This document shows positions 1-8,366 of a stretch of DNA of 37,633 bases, piece after piece; positions within the stretch are counted from its first letter, which is position 1, and every line of letters begins with the position of its first letter. The stretch is from an uncultured Verrucomicrobiales bacterium. GTDB taxonomy: Bacteria; Verrucomicrobiota; Verrucomicrobiia; Verrucomicrobiales; Akkermansiaceae. Both the position numbers and the translations under genes were made by a program. Under the pieces are notes generated by a model. That model searched no databases. It worked only from the letters and a program-made list of their open reading frames with translations, and had not been told where the DNA came from. The DNA is taken from NCBI GenBank assembly GCA_937928425.1, contig CALFVL010000162.1, forward strand, positions 1-37,633. Reading direction: 5' to 3'.

Positions 1-80
1 CCTTGGGGGATTGTGTAGACGGTTTGAGCACTGAGAAAACAGGTGAAAATGCTTGTGATGAAGATAGGAAGGACTTTCAT
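1..80 (-). CDS. Start of a secreted protein, cut by the left window edge
   Basis: Reading the minus strand from an ATG at position 80 gives 26 open codons to the window edge. They encode a textbook signal peptide: a basic start (MKV), a hydrophobic stretch (LPIFITSIFTCFL), then S-A followed by Q, which fits a signal peptidase I site (SA/Q). The mature part begins QTVYTIPQ. A sigma-70-like promoter sits just upstream at the right distance. From memory, secreted proteins of the verrucomicrobial TIGR02597 type often begin their mature part with a similar AQTVYT-like stretch, so that family is a guess. Only the first 26 residues are visible, so function cannot be assigned. Confidence 0.6.
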   Translation of the reverse strand, partial: MKVLPIFITSIFTCFLSAQTVYTIPQ

Positions 81-99
81 AGGCTTTACTTTGAAGTAA

Positions 100-128
100 G
101 TTATGCCTGTCTTTCTTAAATATGGCAA
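100..128 (-). promoter_or_regulatory. Sigma-70-like promoter for the left-edge secreted protein
   Basis: On the minus strand, TTGCCA (128 to 123, 5 of 6 match to TTGACA) is followed by exactly 17 bases and then CATAAC (105 to 100, 4 of 6 match to TATAAT). Transcription would begin near position 93, about a dozen bases before the ATG at 80, giving a very short leader. This is a match by eye. Confidence 0.45.
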
Positions 129-266
129 CTTTTAAATCCAACTTTAGGGGCTTTTCATTGTTTTGCTTGATTTGAGAAGGAGAAGTGCTGGTTACAGTTT
201 TTGTTAGATAGGTGGGGTGGATCAGGTGTTGCGGTGGGGGGCTGATCTGGTAGGGTCTGGGGCGTT

Positions 267-623
267 GTGAAGGGTGGTTATACAATAGGGAACGAAAAGT
301 TGATTAAGGTGCTGGATGGAGCATCAGGCCACCTTTTGGGCTTGTGGAGAAAACAGGGTAAAGAGGAGGGAGCCCTCCGAATCGCGGTGGTGGGTGGTGG
401 ATGTAGCGGCCTACAGTATCAGATGGATCTGGTGGAGGGACCTCGTGATCGTGATATTATGGTGTCCAGTAACGGGGTGAAGGTGGTGATTGACCCTAAG
501 AGTGCTCTATTTGTGAGTGGGAGTGAGTTGGATTACTCTGATGATTTACAACAGGGGGGATTTAAGGTGACTAATCCAAATGCAGTGGTGACTTGTTCTT
601 GCGGTGAGAGTTTTGCAGCCTGA
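267..623 (+). CDS. iscA: A-type Fe-S cluster carrier/scaffold (HesB/IscA family)
   Basis: This small A-type carrier accepts or delivers iron-sulfur clusters to apoproteins in the cytoplasm. Its three cluster-binding cysteines are in the usual places: C46 in GGGCSGLQY, and C110 and C112 in the C-terminal TCSCGESF. At 118 residues it is slightly longer than the usual 105-110. The start is GTG at 267 with no clear ribosome site in front. The family domain begins near residue 10, so a slightly later start cannot be excluded. Its stop overlaps the hscB start by one base (TGATG), which suggests translational coupling. I see no iscS, iscU or iscR nearby. ErpA is an alternative name, but the adjacent hscB and hscA favour the ISC assignment. 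The stretch 129-266 upstream holds no gene or convincing plus-strand promoter that I can see. Confidence 0.9.
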   Translation: MKGGYTIGNEKLIKVLDGASGHLLGLWRKQGKEEGALRIAVVGGGCSGLQYQMDLVEGPRDRDIMVSSNGVKVVIDPKSALFVSGSELDYSDDLQQGGFKVTNPNAVVTCSCGESFAA

Positions 624-1189
624 TGAATGCTTTTGAGCGAATTGGTCTACCGAGACGTCTAGATCTGACTGTGGATGAGGTGGAGAAGGCGGAGCGGTGT
701 CTAGCTAAGGAGGCTCATCCTGATAAGGGGGGCGACGCGAGTGATTTTTCTGAAATTAGAAAGATGGGGGCCTTATTGAAGGTGCCGTCCTCTCGTTTGA
801 AGCTGGCTTTAGATTTCTGTGGAGTGGAATCGGTAGCGAGGGGGCAGGTGCCGGGGGAGTTGATGGATTATTTTTCTCCGGTGGCTGGGGCGTTAGAAGA
901 GGTTTCGGCTTTTTTGACCGAGCGGGAAGGGGCGCGGAGTTCTTTAGGAAAAGCGATGCTGGACACGAAGGTGCCGTTATTAAAGGGGCGATTGGAAGAG
1001 CTAGCGGCAAGCTTGGAGAAACTTGAGAGTGCGAAGATTGCCCGTTTTGCGGAATTTGACCGGCGGGGGTGGGAAGAGTGCGTGGCGGAAATGGAGGAGG
1101 TTTACCGGGCTTTGTTATTTGTGGCGCGGTGGTTGGCTCAGTTACGCGAGGCAACGGGAAAAATTTTTGAGGCCTTGCTCGCAAGGTGA
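623..1189 (+). CDS. hscB: J-domain co-chaperone HscB-like
   Basis: HscB brings the scaffold protein to HscA and stimulates its ATPase during cluster transfer. The N-terminal part resembles a J-domain, with the diagnostic H-P-D tripeptide at residues 32-34 (AHPDKGGD). The C-terminal half (about 95-188) is predicted helical and rich in Glu, Leu and Arg, as in the HscB client-binding domain. The length of 188 residues is close to E. coli HscB (171). Sequence conservation outside the HPD loop is low, which is usual for this family. The assignment rests on the HPD motif, the size and the position between iscA and hscA. The ATG at 623 overlaps the iscA stop, and the gene ends 21 bases before hscA. 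Confidence 0.82.
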   Translation: MNAFERIGLPRRLDLTVDEVEKAERCLAKEAHPDKGGDASDFSEIRKMGALLKVPSSRLKLALDFCGVESVARGQVPGELMDYFSPVAGALEEVSAFLTEREGARSSLGKAMLDTKVPLLKGRLEELAASLEKLESAKIARFAEFDRRGWEECVAEMEEVYRALLFVARWLAQLREATGKIFEALLAR

Positions 1190-1210
1190 AATTCTTTTTA
1201 TTTGGAACGT

Positions 1211-2971
1211 ATGAGTGAGGTGATCGTAGGGATTGATTTAGGGACGACTCAGTCGGCAGTGGCAGTCGTAGATTCAGGTTTTCCGATTTTACTGGCGAAT
1301 GATGTAGGGCGGACTTTAACGCCGAGTGCGGTTTGGTATGGAGGGAATGGAGAAGTGGAGGTGGGTGATGAGGCACTGCGCCGCAGTGGGGTGGATGAGG
1401 TTGTGACGAGTGTGAAGAGCCTCATGGGACGCAGGGTGGATGAGGCTGGTGGGCGTCTGACTGGGAGGGGCGTTTTAAGAACGGCAGGTGGAGATGTTAC
1501 TCCTGAAGAGGTGTCGGCGGAGATTTTAAAGAGTTTAAAGACGGTGGCAGAGAGACGTTTAGAGAAGGTGGTAGAGAAGGCGGTGATTACGGTCCCTGCG
1601 CACTTTCATGACGCGCAGCGTGCGGCGACTAAGAGGGCGGGGGAGTTGGCGGGCCTAGAGGTGCTAAGGATCGTAAGTGAACCGACGGCGGCGGCCTTAT
1701 CGTATGGTTTAGACCGCCTTGATGAGTGCGCTAAGGTGGCGGTATTTGACTTAGGAGGTGGGACGTTTGATGTCTCAATTTTGGAAATGAGGGAGGGGGT
1801 CTTCGAGGTGGCTGCTACGGCTGGTGATACAAGTTTGGGAGGAGACGACTTTGACCGAGCGATTGCAGAGTATGCTGCGGGGGAGCTGGGTCTTGAGTTC
1901 TGGAAATTAGAGGGCATGGAGAAAGTCCGTTTTCTAAATGAGGGGCGTAGATTGAAGCAGGCGCTGAGTGAGCAGGCGGATGGAATGTTTAGGATTCCCT
2001 TCCTCGGTGAGGTTCCGCTCAAGGTGGAAGATTTTGAAAAAATCATGGAGCCGTTTTTAGACCGCATGGAGGCGTCCTGTCGCCGAGCGATGCTGGATGC
2101 AGGGGTGGATACGGCGGATTTAAATACCGTGGTGATGGTGGGTGGAAGTAGCCGGATTCCAGTAGTTAAGGAGCGGGTGCAGAGGGTCTTTCAAAGTGTC
2201 CCCGATCTTAGTCAGCATCCTGATGAGGCTGTAGCGAGAGGAGCGGCGATTCAAGCAGGAGTGCTGGCAGGGACGGTGCGTGAGGTGCTGCTTCTGGATG
2301 TGACACCGCTGAGCTTGGGACTCGAGACGATGGGCGGCTTGATGAATGTCCTGATCTCGCGCAATACGACGATTCCTTGCAAGGCGGGTGAGATGTTTAC
2401 AAATGCGGCCGATGGGCAGGAGTCGATGCGGGTGCGGGTGTTACAGGGGGAGCGGGAACTTGCGCGAGATAATTGGGAGTTGGGGGCCTTTGAGGTGCCA
2501 TTTAAGCCGGCAGCGCGTGGGCAGGCGCGGGTGGGGGTGGAGTTTAGGATTGATGCAGATGGGATTCTTTCGGTGCTAGCGCGGGATGTGACTACGGGGG
2601 AGGATGTGGTGATTGAGGTGGGGAGTGCGGCGGTGGATGTGACGGAGGCTAAGGTGGAGCAAATGGTGAGTGAGAGCGTGGAGCATGCCTTTGAGGATAT
2701 GAGTGCGAGGGTATTTGAGGAAGCACGACTTAAGGCTGATGAACTCCTCCCTGCAGTGGAGACAGCTCTAGCGCAGCTGGGTGATGTTTTAGAAGAAGAA
2801 GAGGTAAGGCGAATTAAGGAGAGTCGTGAAGCTGTGCTGGAGGCGATTAAGAAGAGGGACGCTACTTTATTAAAATCTGCCGTGGAGGACTTAGATGATG
2901 CTACGGAGGGGCTGGCAGCGTTATTGATGGAGAAGGCAACTCAGGCGCTTTTTTCGAATCCCCAAGATTGA
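1211..2971 (+). CDS. hscA: Hsp70-class chaperone HscA
   Basis: HscA is the specialised Hsp70 that uses ATP to release Fe-S clusters from the scaffold. The phosphate-binding motif [11 protein letters not shown] is at residues 7-17. Other Hsp70 signatures are present: [14 protein letters not shown], the [12 protein letters not shown] connect motif, and the start of the substrate-binding domain at [14 protein letters not shown]. The open frame could begin at a TTG at 1202, but the ATG at 1211 places the start directly before the conserved [10 protein letters not shown] and has a GGAA just upstream, so I use it. This gives 586 residues, shorter than DnaK (about 640) and near E. coli HscA (616). 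The C-terminal lid is short and acidic. The hscB neighbour favours HscA over DnaK. Confidence 0.9.
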   Translation: MSEVIVGIDLGTTQSAVAVVDSGFPILLANDVGRTLTPSAVWYGGNGEVEVGDEALRRSGVDEVVTSVKSLMGRRVDEAGGRLTGRGVLRTAGGDVTPEEVSAEILKSLKTVAERRLEKVVEKAVITVPAHFHDAQRAATKRAGELAGLEVLRIVSEPTAAALSYGLDRLDECAKVAVFDLGGGTFDVSILEMREGVFEVAATAGDTSLGGDDFDRAIAEYAAGELGLEFWKLEGMEKVRFLNEGRRLKQALSEQADGMFRIPFLGEVPLKVEDFEKIMEPFLDRMEASCRRAMLDAGVDTADLNTVVMVGGSSRIPVVKERVQRVFQSVPDLSQHPDEAVARGAAIQAGVLAGTVREVLLLDVTPLSLGLETMGGLMNVLISRNTTIPCKAGEMFTNAADGQESMRVRVLQGERELARDNWELGAFEVPFKPAARGQARVGVEFRIDADGILSVLARDVTTGEDVVIEVGSAAVDVTEAKVEQMVSESVEHAFEDMSARVFEEARLKADELLPAVETALAQLGDVLEEEEVRRIKESREAVLEAIKKRDATLLKSAVEDLDDATEGLAALLMEKATQALFSNPQD

Positions 2972-3015
2972 CGAATAGGGAATAAGTCATTCAGGATCTC
3001 CTCGTAGGAAGCGGA

Positions 3016-4380
3016 ATGAGTAAGAAGTTAGGAGTTTTCATCTGCCCATCCTGTCAAAGTGTTGTCCAAAGCGACGTTCTTCTGGAGGAAGGGGTGATCT
3101 GTGGTGAGTGCCTTCATGAGTTTAGTCTGCCTAAAACAGAGGGAGTCATAGCGCCAAAGGGCAAGCCGAAGAGGCTTACGGGAACGGGCAGTGTATCTTC
3201 TGAAAAGACTTCAACGAAGAATGAGAAGAAACCGTTACCAAAGAGTCCGATCATTCGGGATGCGACCTCGCTCCGAAAGTCAAAAACACCGAAGCAAGTT
3301 GAGGTGGAACGGGTGAAAGTCCCGGTGAAGAGTTTAGAAGAGGCAGTCGAGGAAGAGCTTAATTTTAGTAAAGATGAGGAGACGATTCTAGCTGATGGGT
3401 CTCGCCAAGTGAAGCGGCGTAAGAAGCGACCGAAGGAGGAGAAAAATCTTAATTTGATCTTATTCCTATCGGGCTGGATTGCTGTGATCGCGATTATCTT
3501 TGGCCTTTCTAAATTGGTAGAGGATGATGAAAAATCGGGGGAAGACAAGAGGGATAGGGATAAGGAATCTGTTACGGAGAATACGGTTAAGAAGGAAATT
3601 TTACGGCGGTTTTACCCGCAGGTGACGGCGAGTTTTAAAGCGTTCATCGGGCATCCAAATAACGAGGGAAGGTCCCAGTACATCTATAATTCTTCAGATT
3701 TAGCATTAGCGTTTACTAAGCATTATCAGCTGAACCCTTTTACTGTTCCTAGATCCTTGATTAAGGTTAGGGCTGCGAATGTCATAAAACTATCAGAGAA
3801 GGACTTTGGGATCGAAACGATCTGGGAGGATCGCGAGGGTAACAGATTGGGAGCCTTGCATTTATGGGATGGTGAAGGGTGGAAGTTAGATTGGGAAAAT
3901 TACGCTCCTTATTCCTCAGAGTCATGGGCCCTCTTCCGATCTCAGTTAGGAAAGAGAGAAGGCCGGTTTAGACTACTCGTGAGGAAGCGAGAAGTAGAAG
4001 ATGGGGACGAGAAATTCTCCCTGAGCTTTTACCGACCGCCAGCGCTTTACGAGGGTGCAGAGGAATTTAGAGTGTCAGAATCTCCTAAAGTCGAGGTCGC
4101 GACGAAGAGTGAACTCGGGCAGCGTTTTTTGAAACTTTGGGAAGATCATAAGGCCGGGGACGTTCCCTACGGTTCGGTCTTGGGAGAGTTGCTAGATCCA
4201 GCGAAGTATCTGCGGGTGAATGTAGAGTTAGCTTGGGAGGAGAATGATCTAGGCGAGAGTGTTATGGTCTTAAAAGATATTCTGGGAGTATTATGGTTTG
4301 GAGAGAAGGTTCAAAACCACTACCAAGAGACTCTCGCCACTGATAAAGAGGAGGCAGAGAGAGGACTAGGGAGTGAATGA
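3016..4380 (+). CDS. Zinc-ribbon, single-pass membrane protein of unknown function
   Basis: I do not recognise a named family. The N-terminus has a zinc-ribbon pattern, C10-x2-C13 and C29-x2-C32 (CPSC and CGEC). A Lys/Pro-rich, probably disordered stretch follows (about 40-145) and ends in a very basic patch, KRRKKRPK. One transmembrane helix lies at about 146-167. The remaining ~285 residues should be on the far side of the membrane and contain a KLDWENYAPYSSESW element. The same layout and a related element occur in the next gene, so the two look like paralogues. The ATG at 3016 has a good ribosome site, AGGAAG, a few bases upstream. The gene lies 44 bases after hscA and may be co-transcribed with it. 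A cytoplasmic zinc ribbon joined to an outside domain suggests an adaptor, but that is inference. Confidence 0.75.
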   Translation: MSKKLGVFICPSCQSVVQSDVLLEEGVICGECLHEFSLPKTEGVIAPKGKPKRLTGTGSVSSEKTSTKNEKKPLPKSPIIRDATSLRKSKTPKQVEVERVKVPVKSLEEAVEEELNFSKDEETILADGSRQVKRRKKRPKEEKNLNLILFLSGWIAVIAIIFGLSKLVEDDEKSGEDKRDRDKESVTENTVKKEILRRFYPQVTASFKAFIGHPNNEGRSQYIYNSSDLALAFTKHYQLNPFTVPRSLIKVRAANVIKLSEKDFGIETIWEDREGNRLGALHLWDGEGWKLDWENYAPYSSESWALFRSQLGKREGRFRLLVRKREVEDGDEKFSLSFYRPPALYEGAEEFRVSESPKVEVATKSELGQRFLKLWEDHKAGDVPYGSVLGELLDPAKYLRVNVELAWEENDLGESVMVLKDILGVLWFGEKVQNHYQETLATDKEEAERGLGSE

Positions 4381-4401
4381 ATTTAAGCATTATTTTATAA
4401 A

Positions 4402-5568
4402 ATGAGTGATCCAGAAGATAAGGACCATGAGGAAGTCCCAGAGGGGATGGTGCGTAAGACACGTAAAGTCCGTAAGAAGAGGAGGGGAAGTCACTCGACT
4501 GAGGAGGGTAGAGCTCAGGCAGATACACTTTTTTCGAAGGGGAAGAATCTCCTCGTCGGGATGGAAGAAGAGAATGATGACTTCGGTCATGTCGACGTGG
4601 CCGAGCAAATCCGGAGACTTAAAAAAGGAAAGGAAGACGATCGACCTCTTGATGAAGTCTGGGGAACGAAGAAGAGATCCTCATCTTGGCTCTGGATTGT
4701 ATTAGTAGGGATTATCGTCTTAGTGATGGCAACGATCGTGGGGGTGACAAGGTGGTTGTCTCAGGATGCCGGACCACGATTGGGGAACTCTAGCCTAAAT
4801 GGGGGAATTGAGTCCGTTGGCTCTGTTGAAGATATCGATTTAGGCGAAGGTCCACTTGGATGGTTCCACGAAGATTCCATTCAGGTCTTGGCTGATGTCC
4901 GGAAGGTGATCGCGAAAATTAATGAGGCAGAGGACAGAGAAAGCCTTGGCGAATTGCTTAGAGCTTCCTCTAAGCGAAGGGAAGGAGATTTAAATCCTGC
5001 ATTATGGGGAAGTGAGTGCCTTACGAATGCGACCTCTCATTTCCGTTGGCAACCGAGCGTGGTGCGTATGGGTAGCAGAGTAGGAGAGGGTGAGAGAGGT
5101 TTTCTTCAGATTACCGGGACGCGGATCGATGGAGCCCCATACGAGGCTTACTTCGTAAAAGAGGATGGCAGAGTGAAGCTGGATTGGGATGCTACGATTG
5201 GTTGGTCTGAAATGAATTTCTCTGAGCTCCTAGAACAGAAGCCTCGGAGGGAAGTTTTCCTCCGTTGCCGAGTTACTAAGAAGGCATCATTCGATCAGGA
5301 CTTCGGGGACGTGAATTACTCAGGTTATGTCATCTCTGGCGAAGATGGTGAAGATTTCACCCTAGCCTACTTGCCCTTAGACTCTGAAACGAAGAAAACG
5401 ATGGATCGAGGTTTACGACTCCTTCTTAATTACGGGAGTTTTGTGACTGATCAACCCCCTCACCAGAATCAGAAAGCGACCCTACGTGTCCGTTATAATG
5501 CGGAGATTGGGAAGGATGGGGTTTTTGAGATCGTAGAGTTTCTCCACGATGGGTGGGTCAGTCCTTAA
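4402..5568 (+). CDS. Single-pass membrane protein, apparent paralogue of the preceding gene
   Basis: Family not recognised. The charged N-terminal region (residues 1-94) contains a strongly basic run (RKTRKVRKKRR, 18-28), one transmembrane helix follows at about 95-117, and about 270 residues lie outside. The element KLDWDATIGWSEMNFSELL closely parallels KLDWENYAPYSSESWALF in the preceding protein. It is followed in both by a strand-rich segment (FLRCRV here, RLLVRK there) and a C-terminal 'LRV ... W' section. This copy lacks the zinc ribbon. It begins 21 bases after the preceding stop and has no obvious ribosome site. Its last 11 bases overlap the end of aroE on the other strand. Confidence 0.75.
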   Translation: MSDPEDKDHEEVPEGMVRKTRKVRKKRRGSHSTEEGRAQADTLFSKGKNLLVGMEEENDDFGHVDVAEQIRRLKKGKEDDRPLDEVWGTKKRSSSWLWIVLVGIIVLVMATIVGVTRWLSQDAGPRLGNSSLNGGIESVGSVEDIDLGEGPLGWFHEDSIQVLADVRKVIAKINEAEDRESLGELLRASSKRREGDLNPALWGSECLTNATSHFRWQPSVVRMGSRVGEGERGFLQITGTRIDGAPYEAYFVKEDGRVKLDWDATIGWSEMNFSELLEQKPRREVFLRCRVTKKASFDQDFGDVNYSGYVISGEDGEDFTLAYLPLDSETKKTMDRGLRLLLNYGSFVTDQPPHQNQKATLRVRYNAEIGKDGVFEIVEFLHDGWVSP

Positions 5569-6481
5569 TTGAATCTAGTAAACCTTGTCTCATCGCTTGA
5601 AGTGGGGCCTCGCGGTCTAGCCAGTATTCTAGGGAGAGGGCGCCTTGGTGGATGAGCAGAGAGAGACCATTGGCAACCCTCGCTCCTTGCTTGCTGGCTT
5701 CTCTTAAGAGTCGGGTCCGGCTGGGGTTATAGATGCTATCGTAGACGAGGTGATGGGGCTCTATCCAGTGGCTGGGGAAGGGGGATGGGTCAGCGGATTT
5801 TAGCCCGATAGAAGTGGTGTTGATAATGAGTTCACTTGCGGCGATGCTTTCCTCTAAAGCTGGGTCGTCAAGCGCGATACTACTGATGCGGTCACGGGGG
5901 CCGGCCAAGCTCTCGGTTTTCCTAAGTCGGAGGAGTTTAGTCGCGAGTTCTTCGATTTTTCCGAGACTGCGGTTTACGAGGATGATCTGAGGGCAGTCTT
6001 CAAGGGTGCACTGAGTGGCGATTGCTCGGCCTGCCCCTCCACCAGCTCCGATAATGATGACTTTAAGATCACTTAGGTCTACTCCGAATTCCTCACGAAT
6101 AGCGCGAGAAAAGCCGGGCCCGTCGGTATTAAATCCACTGCGTGTTCCGTCAGCATTTAGAATGACTGTATTCACTGCTCCCATGTGGGCGGCGGCGGGA
6201 TCTACTTGTTGGCACGCTTCTAGGGCTTCGAGTTTATGGGGGACTGTGACGTTAACTCCCTTTATGCCTGCGGCGTGCATCTTGGTGAAGGCTTCAGCAA
6301 GTTTGCCGATCTCAACTTCCACCCGGATATAGCGAGCATCTTTCTCTAAAGAGTCCAGCGCTGCTTGGTGAAGCTGCGGAGAAAGAGAGTGGGAGACAGG
6401 ATTACCTATTACGGCAAAGCGGGCAGGCTTTTGCTCTCCTTGGTTGATCGTATCGAGTTGGTCGAGCGTGAAGTATTTCAT
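5558..6481 (-). CDS. aroE: Shikimate dehydrogenase
   Basis: AroE reduces 3-dehydroshikimate to shikimate with NADPH in aromatic amino-acid synthesis. Numbering from the ATG at 6481 (307 residues), the substrate motif SHSLSP is at 30-35 and catalytic Lys83 is in VNVTVPHK. AVNT is at 102-105, GFNTDG (with the catalytic Asp120) at 116-121, and the nucleotide loop GAGGGAGRA begins at 145. The usual C-terminal helix with a conserved Gln is seen in LLIHQGALSLEYW. An ATG at 6520 would add 13 residues, but 6481 overlaps the gltX stop as ATGA and puts the start close to the family start, so coupled translation from gltX is likely. The 3' end overlaps the convergent gene by 11 bases. Confidence 0.93.
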   Translation of the reverse strand: MKYFTLDQLDTINQGEQKPARFAVIGNPVSHSLSPQLHQAALDSLEKDARYIRVEVEIGKLAEAFTKMHAAGIKGVNVTVPHKLEALEACQQVDPAAAHMGAVNTVILNADGTRSGFNTDGPGFSRAIREEFGVDLSDLKVIIIGAGGGAGRAIATQCTLEDCPQIILVNRSLGKIEELATKLLRLRKTESLAGPRDRISSIALDDPALEESIAASELIINTTSIGLKSADPSPFPSHWIEPHHLVYDSIYNPSRTRLLREASKQGARVANGLSLLIHQGALSLEYWLDREAPLQAMRQGLLDSIKD

Positions 6482-7758
6482 GCGAGGAGAGAGGTGAAAC
6501 GTTTGAGTCGGCGGAGGCATTCCTCTTTACCTAGAATTTCAAGGATGGCACCGAGGTCTGGACCACCAGATTTCCCAGAGAGTGCGATTCGTAAAGGGAA
6601 CATGAGTTGCCCAGTTTTAGCCCCACTCGCCTTGGCACTTTCGCTAATACGGGCCTTCGCTTGAGACCAGTCGTCGAGGGTTCTAAACGTCTCAGTGAGT
6701 TGCTCTAGAAGTGCGGGGGCGAGGGCGTTTCCCTTTACCTTGTTAAGAGCTTCATCAGCAATTGGGTAGTCTGGATCAAGATAGAAAGAGACAGCTTCCG
6801 GCACCTCACTCAGGAGTGAAATTTTTTCTTGGATAGAGAGCAGCATCTCGGGGCTTGCCTCGGACTGGCAGGCTGCCACGAAGTCTGCGGGAGCCATCTT
6901 TAGGAGGTGTTGTTGATTAACCCAGCGGCATTTTTCTGGATCGAAGCGAGCTGGTGCGCGGTTCACTGATTCGAGCGTGAATTTCTCTACGAGCTCGGTG
7001 ATAGAGAAAATCTCGTTTTCGTCCTTAGGTGACCAGCCCAGCAGAGCTAGGAAATTCACCACTGCTTCTGGAGTGAAACCTCGCTGAGGGTAGTCGCCGA
7101 GTGCGGCACCCTCGTCGCGTTTTGACATCTTTGATCCGTCTCCATTTAGAATGAGGGGGATGTGGGCGTAAGCTGGAGGGGTCGCACCGAGAGCCTCGAA
7201 GAGTTGCAGGTGCTTTGGGGTGTTCATCAAGTGGTCCTCACCTCGGATGGCGTGGGTGATGCCCATGGTGAGATCATCTACTACGTTTACAAAGTGAAAG
7301 ACGAAGGAGCCATCTGAGCGGCGAATTGCCATGTCAGGGGTGTTCGATTCGTCGCGATAGTCGATCGTGACCTCACCGCAGACGAGGTCATTCATGGTCA
7401 TCTCTTTTCGTTCAAAGCGGAACCGCCAAGCGCCGTCATCCTGATAGATCCGATCAGCGGCGAGGAGTTTCTCAAAGTATTCCTCATAAATGCTTCCACG
7501 CTGAGATTGGTAATAGGGGCCACAGGTCCCTTCATTTTCAGGGCCTTCCCAGTCGAGGCCTAGCCATTTCAGCCCCTCAAAGATCGCCGCTCGGGCTTCT
7601 TCAGTATTACGGGCGGCGTCCGTATCTTCCACCCGGAGGATAAAATCTCCTCCGTGATGTTTTGCAAAAAGCCAGTTGAAAAGAGCGGTGCGGGCCCCTC
7701 CGACATGGAGGTAGCCAGTCGGAGAGGGGGCGAAGCGAGTGCGGACAGAGAGCGACAT
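6478..7758 (-). CDS. gltX: Glutamyl-tRNA synthetase
   Basis: This class I synthetase charges tRNA-Glu. The HIGH-type motif is HVGG at residues 18-21, inside RFAPSPTGYLHVGGARTALF. The second motif is KMSKR at 210-214. At 426 residues it is shorter than E. coli GltX (471), and the shortening lies in the C-terminal anticodon-binding half. The protein still ends with the family's usual GPDLGAILEILGKEECLRRL, so it looks complete rather than broken. Whether it also charges tRNA-Gln (a non-discriminating enzyme) would depend on whether gatCAB is present elsewhere. It is downstream of a small helix-turn-helix gene (63-base gap) and coupled to aroE by a 4-base overlap. Confidence 0.95.
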   Translation of the reverse strand: MSLSVRTRFAPSPTGYLHVGGARTALFNWLFAKHHGGDFILRVEDTDAARNTEEARAAIFEGLKWLGLDWEGPENEGTCGPYYQSQRGSIYEEYFEKLLAADRIYQDDGAWRFRFERKEMTMNDLVCGEVTIDYRDESNTPDMAIRRSDGSFVFHFVNVVDDLTMGITHAIRGEDHLMNTPKHLQLFEALGATPPAYAHIPLILNGDGSKMSKRDEGAALGDYPQRGFTPEAVVNFLALLGWSPKDENEIFSITELVEKFTLESVNRAPARFDPEKCRWVNQQHLLKMAPADFVAACQSEASPEMLLSIQEKISLLSEVPEAVSFYLDPDYPIADEALNKVKGNALAPALLEQLTETFRTLDDWSQAKARISESAKASGAKTGQLMFPLRIALSGKSGGPDLGAILEILGKEECLRRLKRFTSLLA

Positions 7759-7821
7759 CTCCGGGTGCTATACCTTGCGCTTTCCCTGCGGGCAATCGGG
7801 ATCACTGAAATTCATCTCGCC

Positions 7822-8325
7822 CTAGTAGAGAGTCCGGCGTGGTTCTTCTTTTTGCTTCTCCTCTTTTTCAATTTCCATTTTCTCGAAATCGCCTTCTTCA
7901 CAGCACCTCACAAATCCCTCCCCGAAGCACTTTAAGCGGTCCCACTGCTCTCGGATGTCTCCAGCTTCATCCTCAGTGATGGAGTTATCTAAGGCTGCTT
8001 GAGAAATCTGGGTCAAGAGACCTGCAAATTGCGCTACGATTTCATTCGTGGCGGGGAGCACCTCGAAGCCCTCCTCGCAGTGGCTTCGTGGGTTCTTCAC
8101 GAAATAACCGTCACATTTCTCACAAATCCAAGTGACGATCCGCTCTTCTTCGGTGAGGCGGATGATTTCTAGCAAACGGTCTAAGGGATTACGCGATCCA
8201 CTGCCGCTTTCAGACTGCTCCTGCGCCCACTTATAAACGAGTGAGAGTGATACCCCTAATTCTGCGGCAATTGCTTTAGGGCTAGAGTTCTTAAAAGCTT
8301 CTTTGAAGATCTCATAACTTTCCAT
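7822..8325 (-). CDS. Small helix-turn-helix protein with a cysteine cluster
   Basis: This 167-residue protein has an N-terminal helix-turn-helix (about 16-34: KAIAAELGVSLSLVYKWAQ) of the type seen in transposase-like and phage CII-like regulators. A second small motif, C68-x2-C71 with H82-C83 (ICEKCDGYF then SHCEE), could bind zinc. The helical part after it ends in a Lys/Glu-rich tail. The cysteine section and lack of mobile-element neighbours argue for a resident regulator rather than a transposase remnant. It stands between a LysM gene (41-base gap) and gltX (63-base gap) on the same strand. Its target and exact family are unknown; it may act on its own operon, but the sequence shows no clear operator. 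Confidence 0.75.
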   Translation of the reverse strand: MESYEIFKEAFKNSSPKAIAAELGVSLSLVYKWAQEQSESGSGSRNPLDRLLEIIRLTEEERIVTWICEKCDGYFVKNPRSHCEEGFEVLPATNEIVAQFAGLLTQISQAALDNSITEDEAGDIREQWDRLKCFGEGFVRCCEEGDFEKMEIEKEEKQKEEPRRTLY

Positions 8326-8366
8326 AATGGAGAGCCTAGGAAGATCCAGCTAGCAGCGCAAGATTT

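Noticed and set aside
3-119. Plus-strand frame open from the left edge to a TAA at 117-119
   Set aside because: It is opposite the signal-peptide fragment and promoter on the minus strand, which give much better evidence. The 38 residues show no motif.
756-1376. Long proline-rich open frame on the minus strand opposite hscB and hscA
   Set aside because: It lies wholly opposite two well-supported genes and is an artefact of their purine-rich coding strands. It has no ribosome site or family signature.
7569-7805. Minus-strand frames overlapping the gltX start
   Set aside because: They are out-of-frame readings of the gltX N-terminus, which has the HVGG motif in the accepted frame.
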